From a virus: a stretch of 29,745 nucleotides of DNA. The DNA is taken from positions 1 through 29,745 of the IMG/VR virus record IMGVR_UViG_3300032298_000212; one strand, given 5' to 3'. The notes beneath the pieces are model-generated. The model had not been told where the DNA came from, did no database searches, and saw only the letters and a program-made list of their open reading frames with translations. This document shows positions 22,890 to 27,925 of the stretch, piece by piece; the stretch's first letter is position 1; the number at the start of each line of letters is the position of its first letter. The position numbers were made by a program, and so were the translations under genes.

Positions 22890-22999
22890 TTAATAGTACA
22901 CATTCAACACATTTTTTTGGAAAATGTACCCCCCCCCATCATTTTAAAATTTTATTTTCTAAGGGGGTATAGGGAAACGCTTAAAATGTGTACTATTAA
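22890..22999. other. Nested inverted repeat, candidate replication origin
   Basis: A perfect 15-base inverted repeat (22890-22904 and 22985-22999) encloses a second one, TACCCCC (22927-22933) and GGGGGTA (22963-22969), part of a run of nine C and of five G, with the palindrome ATTTTAAAAT at 22941-22950 in the middle. The arrangement is nearly symmetric about 22945. It lies in the noncoding interval between the SSB-like and primase genes. No gene or terminator explains it. Confidence 0.5.
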
Positions 23000-23001
23000 G
23001 C

Positions 23002-23027
23002 AAAAAAAAGGAGGACTTAAGCCCTCC
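23002..23027 (-). terminator. Intrinsic terminator after the SSB-like gene
   Basis: On the minus strand GGAGGGC-TTAA-GTCCTCC forms a stem of seven pairs (one U-G pair), followed by eight T. It lies 28 bases beyond the stop of the SSB-like gene and ends the early unit. Confidence 0.8.
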
Positions 23028-23054
23028 GATTTCCATTATTAACCAAACTAATTA

Positions 23055-23744
23055 TTAAAATTCTAAATCGTCCTCGTCGATAACCTCATCGCTTTCAATT
23101 GGTGCGATTGTATCGATTGGCTCAGCCTTTGCTAAATACGTCTTTAAATAAGCCTCCAATACATTGTAAGCCTCGTCCGCTAAGTCAGCCTCCGAGTCAC
23201 TTAACGACTTCTCAAACGCAAAGCCCGGCGTTGTATATTTAACAGCTCCTTTTTTGCCGTCGATAGCTTTGTCAACGACAACCCACTCGTCCGTTAAGCG
23301 TGAGCGAGTCTTTGCTGTAAAATCTCCGTAAGATTGGCACGCTGCGCCCTTAAGTTGTAAGTTAGCAATTGAGCCGTCTTCTAGCATACAATATACGCTC
23401 TTAACGTAATGACCTCCGGCAGCCTTAATTTTCTCCTTAATGTCTTTGTAAAGTCCTTTTGCGATTTCGTTTCCTTTGAATGGTTTGACAACCATTTCGT
23501 CACGTGAGATAAATTTTACCTCATTGGAATTGATTTGACTTGAGCTTGCATCGTTCCACCCTTTTATGGTGTGCAATTCGTCAAGGACTAAAAATTTAAA
23601 AGGCAAAGGGATTGCGACATTTTCTTTGGTTTCTTTGTCGTAATAGCTGAAACCTTTGTCGTTTGATTTCCACTCAATAAATTTTTTAGCTGGATTTGTT
23701 TGTGGTTGTGCAAACGCTTGTTTGCGATTTGAAATTGTACTCAT
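23055..23744 (-). CDS. Single-stranded DNA-binding-like protein, putative
   Basis: A 229-residue protein. The N-terminal part is basic and aromatic (FIEWKSNDKGFSYYDKE), the middle has beta-type segments and KPFKGNEIAKGLYKDIKEKI, YCMLEDGSIANLQLKG and EWVVVDKAIDGKKGAVKY. The C-terminus is strongly acidic and ends SDEVIDEDDLEF, an acidic tail with a final Phe as in single-stranded DNA-binding proteins that recruit partners. It is the last and largest gene of the early unit, upstream of primase-helicase. I do not see a classical OB-fold SSB signature, so the function is inferred from the tail and the position. Confidence 0.6.
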   Translation of the reverse strand: MSTISNRKQAFAQPQTNPAKKFIEWKSNDKGFSYYDKETKENVAIPLPFKFLVLDELHTIKGWNDASSSQINSNEVKFISRDEMVVKPFKGNEIAKGLYKDIKEKIKAAGGHYVKSVYCMLEDGSIANLQLKGAACQSYGDFTAKTRSRLTDEWVVVDKAIDGKKGAVKYTTPGFAFEKSLSDSEADLADEAYNVLEAYLKTYLAKAEPIDTIAPIESDEVIDEDDLEF

Positions 23745-23761
23745 AATTTTATTTTATTTAT

Positions 23762-23786
23762 GGTCTGAAATTAAGATGCTCAAACC
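23762..23786 (-). promoter_or_regulatory. Hairpin in the leader of the SSB-like gene
   Basis: On the minus strand GGTTTGA and TCAGACC form a seven-pair stem (one U-G) with an 11-base loop, about 20 bases before the ATG at 23744 and within the 65-base gap after the 43-residue gene. No T run follows, so it is not a classical terminator. It could affect translation or bind a protein. Confidence 0.4.
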
Positions 23787-23809
23787 TTGCATCGGTTATT
23801 ATGATATTG

Positions 23810-23941
23810 CTAAATTATATAATTCTTTTTAATTGACAAAATTTTTCTATATAAATTATTCACTCTCTCGGAGTTTACGCCTCGTTTGTAGTAAAAATTT
23901 AGCACTCTTTTGATCCTTGTTAATTCGCTTGCCTTATTCAT
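23810..23941 (-). CDS. Small basic protein, unknown
   Basis: A 43-residue gene, MNKASELTRIKRVLNFYYKR then GVNSERVNNLYRKILSIKKN. The ATG at 23941-23939 overlaps the end of the upstream 70-residue gene by 8 bases. It is basic and helical, and could bind nucleic acid or a protein, but I do not recognise it. Confidence 0.5.
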   Translation of the reverse strand: MNKASELTRIKRVLNFYYKRGVNSERVNNLYRKILSIKKNYII

Positions 23942-24146
23942 AAACTTCCTCCAAATCTAAATAACGATAAGTATTTGTAAATTTTCCCCAGTCAACGACA
24001 ACCGGAAGTCCGATTGTCCTCTTTGGATTTTGCAATTCATTTCCGATTTCTACAATTACGCCAACTTTGTCGGTTGGATTGTGCCTATCAATTTCCATTG
24101 CGAAGATACTCGTTTCTTTTAATCTTACTTTTTGTCCTAGTTTCAT
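23934..24146 (-). CDS. Hypothetical early protein, SH3-like
   Basis: A 70-residue protein, MKLGQKVRLKETSIFAMEID, then DKVGVIVEIGNELQ and GLPVVVDWGKFTNTYRYLDL. The pattern 'G..V.......G...GVI.EI......P..V.W' is that of small SH3-like barrels (KOW-type), found in many phage hypothetical proteins. Function unknown; an early takeover protein is possible. It lies four bases after the 147-residue gene. Confidence 0.6.
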   Translation of the reverse strand: MKLGQKVRLKETSIFAMEIDRHNPTDKVGVIVEIGNELQNPKRTIGLPVVVDWGKFTNTYRYLDLEEVYE

Positions 24147-24150
24147 AATA

Positions 24151-24594
24151 TTAAAATTTTAGTGATATTGAATTTTTGCGAGGTGTCGTTCCTACTTTTG
24201 GAACGTCGTTTCCGTATGCGTCGATTATTGTTTGCTTTTGTGCGAGCTTTAATAGCTCAACCCTTGCGTCGAGGTCGGCTTTTAATTGGCAATAAATTGG
24301 ATCGTCTGAATAATTTAAAGTTTCTCCTCCGTTTGTCGGAACGAACTCAACGCCATAACATTTTATTTTATCCTCCGGAAGATGCTTTCTCATCTCTGAG
24401 TCGGCTGAATTAATTACTTCTTTTAATCGGCAAATATTCGCCATAAATTGGTGTTTGTCAACCTCTCCGCTTTCGATTACATTGTCAACCATTCTTTTAC
24501 CAGTTAGGATTGCATCCTTTTTTGTAAATGTTGGCTCGTACATTGTAACAAATTGCTCTGAATTTTCTAAAAATAATTTTGAATTTGCTCCCAT
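24151..24594 (-). CDS. Hypothetical early protein of Bacteroidetes phage type
   Basis: A 147-residue protein, with helices near NSEQFVTMYEPTFTKKDA and DKHQFMANICRLKEVINSAD, and a C-terminal half with CYGVEFVPTNGGETLNYSDD, YCQLKADLDARVELLKLAQK and PKVGTTPRKNSISLKF. I recall proteins with 'GVEF.PvNGG...NYS.DP.Y' and a basic 'KV..TPRK.S..iKF' end in Bacteroidetes phage early regions, with no proven role. Its ATG shares one base with the stop of the 39-residue gene (TAATG). Confidence 0.65.
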   Translation of the reverse strand: MGANSKLFLENSEQFVTMYEPTFTKKDAILTGKRMVDNVIESGEVDKHQFMANICRLKEVINSADSEMRKHLPEDKIKCYGVEFVPTNGGETLNYSDDPIYCQLKADLDARVELLKLAQKQTIIDAYGNDVPKVGTTPRKNSISLKF

Positions 24595-24713
24595 TATGAT
24601 TTGATTTTTTGATAAGCGTTACACATTTTTTCGTTGTTTGAGTAGTGTATCGATTGGATTGTTTTACGCATCCATTTATCGAATTTTTTAATTTGTTTTA
24701 GTTTCTCTTCCAT
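24594..24713 (-). CDS. Small protein, unknown
   Basis: A 39-residue gene, MEEKLKQIKKFDKWMRKTIQ then SIHYSNNEKMCNAYQKIKS. It overlaps the upstream 47-residue gene by 16 bases and its stop joins the next ATG as TAATG. Basic and helical, no family recognised. Confidence 0.5.
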   Translation of the reverse strand: MEEKLKQIKKFDKWMRKTIQSIHYSNNEKMCNAYQKIKS

Positions 24714-24841
24714 TTTTCTAAGATTTTTTCGATTGTTTGTTTGATTTCATTTTCTGACTCTATTGGGATTAACCTTTTAATTATTTTGGTTTGAGTTCCC
24801 TCTTTAAATTTTGACTTGCGTCCGGCGTTTCTTTTATTCAT
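24698..24841 (-). CDS. Small basic ribbon-helix-helix-like protein, putative
   Basis: A 47-residue gene, MNKRNAGRKSKFKEGTQTKI then IKRLIPIESENEIKQTIEKI. The 'NAGRKSKF.EGT......R.P.E' start followed by a helix is the pattern of small DNA-binding proteins in Bacteroidetes phages (ribbon-helix-helix type). It could bind the operator or iteron region upstream. Its ATG sits at the stop of the 69-residue gene with one base shared. Confidence 0.5.
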   Translation of the reverse strand: MNKRNAGRKSKFKEGTQTKIIKRLIPIESENEIKQTIEKILEKWKRN

Positions 24842-25050
24842 TATTCTTTAAATAAGCTAAGTAAATTGTTTAATGTCGTTTCGGTATCTAAAAACGTACA
24901 AATTGAGCTTGCCTCGTCAATAGTTAATCCGAAGACGCTTTGATTATTTTCTAAGCTCTTAATAATTTTTTGAGCTGAGGTTGGATAATATTTTTTTACA
25001 ATTTCCAATTTTTCTAAATATTCCGGTTTCAATCTTTCTAATAGTTTCAT
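24841..25050 (-). CDS. Hypothetical early protein
   Basis: A 69-residue helical protein (MKLLERLKPEYLEKLEIVKK, then SSICTFLDTETTLNNLLSLF). It overlaps the upstream gene by 4 bases. No family recognised. Confidence 0.55.
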   Translation of the reverse strand: MKLLERLKPEYLEKLEIVKKYYPTSAQKIIKSLENNQSVFGLTIDEASSICTFLDTETTLNNLLSLFKE

Positions 25051-25241
25051 AATGAATAATAATAAGTTAATAATCTCTCTTCAATTTGTAGCATTATTTT
25101 GGCTCTTTGTAAATTGTAATTTAAATGTAAACCTAAATTTACCAATTCAATATGAGACTCAAATTTTTGCTGAGCGTTGTCAATCATTTTTAAGATTGCA
25201 ATTTGTTTGCGGTGTTTGTGGATTAATTTTTTAGTTTCCAT
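25047..25241 (-). CDS. Hypothetical early protein
   Basis: A 64-residue basic, helical protein (METKKLIHKHRKQIAILKMI, then NLQRAKIMLQIEERLLTYYY). It overlaps its neighbours by 11 and 4 bases. No family recognised. Confidence 0.55.
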   Translation of the reverse strand: METKKLIHKHRKQIAILKMIDNAQQKFESHIELVNLGLHLNYNLQRAKIMLQIEERLLTYYYSL

Positions 25242-25317
25242 ATCTTAAAATAATTTGAATTAAAAAATAACTTGCTGCGATTAAGCAAAATCCGTAATAA
25301 AAATTTTTTGATTTCAT
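25231..25317 (-). CDS. Tiny membrane protein, first early gene
   Basis: A 28-residue gene, MKSKNFYYGFCLIAASYFLI then QIILRYGN, with one hydrophobic segment. It is the first gene after the early promoter at 25349-25356 (about 25 bases from the expected start) and overlaps the next gene by 11 bases. Support is positional only. Confidence 0.45.
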   Translation of the reverse strand: MKSKNFYYGFCLIAASYFLIQIILRYGN

Positions 25318-25348
25318 AATTTTAAATATTTGTTTGTTAATAATAGAG

Positions 25349-25356
25349 CAAAGATA
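25349..25356 (-). promoter_or_regulatory. Early promoter -7 box (TATCTTTG)
   Basis: Minus strand TATCTTTG, as at 22841-22848. Upstream, TTAG lies 23 bases away as a weak -33 candidate. It reads into the first early gene, directly after the iteron region and the late terminator. Confidence 0.5.
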
Positions 25357-25388
25357 TAATCTATTTTTAATTTAAAGGACTAAAATTA

Positions 25389-25440
25389 AACTTTAACAAA
25401 ACTTTAACATATACGTATTTATTCGTAATTATACGTAAAA
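25389..25440. repeat. Iterons and direct repeats between late terminator and early promoter
   Basis: Three successive 10-base units, ATACGTATTT, ATTCGTAATT and ATACGTAAAA (25411-25440), place CGTA at exact 10-base steps, one helical turn. Next to them AACTTTAACA occurs twice, at 25389-25398 and 25400-25409. They lie 33-91 bases upstream of the -7 box at 25349-25356. Such an array could be an operator, an activator site or an origin iteron. Confidence 0.6.
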
Positions 25441-25446
25441 TGGTAT

Positions 25447-25470
25447 AAAAAAACCACTTATAAAAGTGGC
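25447..25470 (-). terminator. Intrinsic terminator at the end of the late/lysis unit
   Basis: On the minus strand CCACTT-TTAT-AAGTGG forms a six-pair stem (with a flanking G) followed by seven T. It lies 31 bases beyond the spanin-like gene and ends late transcription before the early region. Confidence 0.8.
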
Positions 25471-25501
25471 TTTGATTGGCTTAAGGCTGTGACGTCTCCA
25501 G

Positions 25502-25963
25502 TTAAGCGAATAAATTTAATCTCTTATTTAGATAATATAGTAATATTGCCAATAATAATAACCATAACCACCAAAATTGAGTAATTATTGAGATTTTTCT
25601 TTGTACTTCTTTGACGCTTGTTTTGGTTTGCTGTACTGACTTAATATTTTCTTTACGACTACTTTGTACTATTTCGTTTTTTATTGTCTTATTTCGGCTC
25701 GTTTCACGTTTGTGACGTATTTTAGCATTAAGATAGGACGTTTTTTTGCCGTTATTGTCGATAATTACAATCGCTTTGCACGTATCAATCGGCTCAATAT
25801 AAAAATCGTTAACGACTTTGTCAATATCGTAGCTCGTATTGGTAACTATTTTAGTAGTGTCGGAGATAGTTACTTCCGTTTTTGTCGTCGTTTCGGTATT
25901 GCTTTTGTTTACTTTACGAGTTCCGCAACCAACTAAAAGCAATAAAATTAAAATATATCTCAT
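25502..25963 (-). CDS. Unimolecular spanin candidate (lipoprotein plus C-terminal membrane segment)
   Basis: A 153-residue protein. The N-terminus is a lipoprotein signal (RYILILLLLVGC) with lipobox LVGC, Cys13 being the modified residue. A periplasmic middle region rich in T, K, Q and E follows, probably helical near 95-120, and the C-terminus has a hydrophobic segment (ITQFWWLWLLLLAILLYYL, about 126-144) followed by a basic end. This double anchoring, outer membrane lipid and inner membrane helix, is the layout of u-spanins such as T1 gp11, which fuse the membranes at lysis. The gene shares one base with the phosphoesterase stop (TAATG) and is the last gene of the lysis unit. Function inferred from architecture. 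Confidence 0.7.
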   Translation of the reverse strand: MRYILILLLLVGCGTRKVNKSNTETTTKTEVTISDTTKIVTNTSYDIDKVVNDFYIEPIDTCKAIVIIDNNGKKTSYLNAKIRHKRETSRNKTIKNEIVQSSRKENIKSVQQTKTSVKEVQRKISIITQFWWLWLLLLAILLYYLNKRLNLFA

Positions 25964-26955
25964 TATCTTATTTTATTTTGCACTATTCTTAAATTATTAA
26001 CCTCGTAATCGCCTGACTTCTCCACTCTAATATGAGCAAAGCCATTATTCCAACTATTAAAAGGCATATATTCCGGCTGTAAACCACATAAACAACCAAC
26101 GCTCCACGTTGTCGTTACGTTTCCACTTAAGGAAACCTCAGTATGTTCGGACGTTCTATGGTGGTGTCCTATTATCGAGCTTTCTTTTGCTTTCATATAA
26201 AGTCCTCGAGCTGGATTAACCGGAGGCGCAAAACCGCTGAAAAATTCGTGTCCGTGAAGTAGTGGTAATTTACCGGCTTTTGCTATTTGTTTACTTTTTA
26301 CCTCTTGAACGCCAGCCTCTCCAAATCTTAAAATTGTGGAAAGTTCAAAATCCGGTATTCCTAAAAGCTCCGGCGCTTGTAATTTTAAAAAGTTTTGCCA
26401 ACGATCCTCGTGATTTCCTATTTTATAATAAATCGGAGCTTGAAAGTGGTCTTGTAAATTCTTTAAAAAATTTCTAGTCATTTCTAACTCGTCAGCCATA
26501 TTTCTCAATCGTCTATCTTTAATAAATCGAGATAGCATATACATATCAATAGTATCTCCATTTAAATAAACGCAATCAATTTTCTCAGTTTTGCCGTAAT
26601 CAATCGCTAATTTAAGAGCGTCGTTGTTTTGGTAGGGAAAATGAATGTCCGTTAAAAATAAAATGTTTTTGTTTGGGACGATTACTTCGCTTTGCTTTTC
26701 GTAGTCCGATTCTGGTAACTCAAAATTTTTTTCCATAAATTGTTTTCTTTCTTTTGCTGTTCTTTCTGACGTTGTTTCTTTTACACTTCTTTGTAACTCT
26801 CCACGATGCGCTCTTACAATTCCTCGAGCTGCCTCTACACTATTAAAATCAATCGGATAATCTGCAACCAATAAACGAGATATTGCGTTCGTGGATGCGT
26901 GAGGAAATTTAAGCAAATATTCTCTAACGATTTCCCCCTTATAAGTTATTTTCAT
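25963..26955 (-). CDS. Calcineurin-like metallophosphoesterase
   Basis: A 330-residue enzyme with an N-terminal helical region (1-90, a possible winged-helix-like or basic domain) and a metallophosphoesterase core: FLTDIHFP (Asp103, His105), LNGDTIDM (Asp134, Asp137), IGNHEDRW (Asn181-His182), LLHGHEF (His234, His236) and IIGHHHRTSEH (His264-His266). All metal-binding motifs are present. Substrate unknown; phage relatives have been linked to nucleic acid processing. It is placed between endolysin and spanin, overlapping the former by 4 bases, so it is made late. Confidence 0.85.
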   Translation of the reverse strand: MKITYKGEIVREYLLKFPHASTNAISRLLVADYPIDFNSVEAARGIVRAHRGELQRSVKETTSERTAKERKQFMEKNFELPESDYEKQSEVIVPNKNILFLTDIHFPYQNNDALKLAIDYGKTEKIDCVYLNGDTIDMYMLSRFIKDRRLRNMADELEMTRNFLKNLQDHFQAPIYYKIGNHEDRWQNFLKLQAPELLGIPDFELSTILRFGEAGVQEVKSKQIAKAGKLPLLHGHEFFSGFAPPVNPARGLYMKAKESSIIGHHHRTSEHTEVSLSGNVTTTWSVGCLCGLQPEYMPFNSWNNGFAHIRVEKSGDYEVNNLRIVQNKIR

Positions 26956-27431
26956 ATTTTTGGATATAAAATTCCGTTGTCAAATATAGTAATTTTTTTA
27001 TCAATCAAATTTTTTAATTTTCTCCAATCATAACCAAAGGCTTTTTGAAAATGTGGAGCGTCTTTAAATTTTTTCCAATCGCCTCCCCACTCATAACCGG
27101 CAGCCTTAAAAAAAGAAACTACAAATTGCCAATTTTTATCATTTGCCCAGCTCGCACTCTCGAAAGTTCCGTCTCCATTTTTATCATACAATAAAACAAT
27201 ATCAAAAGCGAGTCCGTAATTATGAATGCTTTGCCAGCTGTCAGCGTTTGTAACTTTTGGCGTTTGTAAAAATAATTTTCTTTGCTCCTCCGGACTTCTA
27301 AAAACATAAGCAAAACGAAGTCTCACATTTTTAGGAAGTTTTTTATTGCATTCTAAATACAAATTTAGCAATTCGTTTTTAATTTTAGGATGCGCTTTGC
27401 TTATTCTCTCAATCGTTATTTCGTCCTTCAT
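26952..27431 (-). CDS. Endolysin, M15 family peptidase (VanY/ L-Ala-D-Glu or D-Ala-D-Ala type)
   Basis: A 159-residue single-domain zinc peptidase that cuts the peptide part of peptidoglycan. FVFRSPEEQ-like AYVFRSPEEQRK at 41-52, SIHNYGLAFDIVL (His70, Asp77) and KDAPHFQKAFGYDW (His127) are the M15 motif set 'S.H..G.A.D' and 'PHF'. There is no signal peptide, so a holin is needed, and two candidates precede it. It overlaps the second holin-like gene by 23 bases. Confidence 0.85.
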   Translation of the reverse strand: MKDEITIERISKAHPKIKNELLNLYLECNKKLPKNVRLRFAYVFRSPEEQRKLFLQTPKVTNADSWQSIHNYGLAFDIVLLYDKNGDGTFESASWANDKNWQFVVSFFKAAGYEWGGDWKKFKDAPHFQKAFGYDWRKLKNLIDKKITIFDNGILYPKI

Positions 27432-27591
27432 TTTTTTTTGATTTCTCCATTAAATACCAACGGCGCAAGGTATAACCTGAGGCTAATATAAAAGCAAAAA
27501 CTTTCATTGCAACGTCAACGTCTGCGAATGATATTGCGTAAAAAGTTCCAGTCAATAAAGAGGGTTTTAAGTCTAAAAAATATTGTCTCAT
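27409..27591 (-). CDS. Holin-like membrane protein 2, putative
   Basis: A 60-residue protein with two hydrophobic stretches (SLLTGTFYAISFADV; VAMKVFAFILASGYTLRRWY) and a charged C-terminus (MEKSKKNEGRNND). It directly precedes and overlaps the endolysin. The size, hydrophobic profile and position suggest a holin or antiholin. No experimental relative known to me. Confidence 0.55.
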   Translation of the reverse strand: MRQYFLDLKPSLLTGTFYAISFADVDVAMKVFAFILASGYTLRRWYLMEKSKKNEGRNND

Positions 27592-27770
27592 TTTCTTAAT
27601 CGCTCTACTATGTTAGTGACTCCCTCAATTCCAATATAAGCCGTCGCAATAACAACCCAATCGGACGAGGTTAATGTTTGATTAAATAAACCAACGCAAG
27701 CGATTACGAAAACCGATAATTTACGAGAGATTAATTTATTTAAAATTACGTCAAATTGCTGTCTGCTCAT
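27588..27770 (-). CDS. Holin-like membrane protein 1, putative
   Basis: A 60-residue protein with two hydrophobic segments (LSVFVIACVGLFNQTL; WVVIATAYIGIEGVTNIV), short ends (MSRQQFDVILNKLISRK; ERLRK). This is a typical small holin layout. It overlaps the second membrane protein by 4 bases (ATGA). Together they form a holin pair before the endolysin; which one is the holin cannot be decided from sequence. Confidence 0.6.
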   Translation of the reverse strand: MSRQQFDVILNKLISRKLSVFVIACVGLFNQTLTSSDWVVIATAYIGIEGVTNIVERLRK

Positions 27771-27921
27771 TTTTAATATTTTGTATTTCGTTGTAAATTC
27801 GTAAAAGTTCCGCCTCCTTTTCTTTGAGTAATTCCTCAGGCGTTTTCTCGTCTTCTACTTCTAAAAATTCGACTCTTACAAGTCCATTATCGTCATAAAT
27901 TTCATTTCTAATTTGTGCCAT
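27751..27921 (-). CDS. Small acidic protein between fiber and holin, unknown
   Basis: A 56-residue gene, MAQIRNEIYDDNGLVRVEFL then an acidic, helical end (EDEKTPEELLKEKEAELLRI). The ATG at 27921 is five bases from the fiber stop, and its end overlaps the holin-like start by 20 bases. I recall small proteins of this type after fiber genes in Bacteroidetes phages, with no known function. Confidence 0.65.
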   Translation of the reverse strand: MAQIRNEIYDDNGLVRVEFLEVEDEKTPEELLKEKEAELLRIYNEIQNIKNEQTAI

Positions 27922-27925
27922 AATA

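Noticed and set aside
22929-22937. C9 tract as an assembly artefact
   Set aside because: It is placed symmetrically within a nested inverted repeat with a matching G5 tract, so it is more likely real, although its exact length may be uncertain.
380-25936. Plus-strand open frames (for example 380-571, 1434-1793, 11520-11843, 13694-14038, 25664-25936)
   Set aside because: All lie opposite convincing minus-strand genes, have low-complexity or implausible sequences, and lack neighbours or promoters on the plus strand.
27119-27313. Minus-strand frame of 64 codons inside the endolysin
   Set aside because: It lies entirely in the M15 peptidase gene, which has all its catalytic motifs in the other frame.
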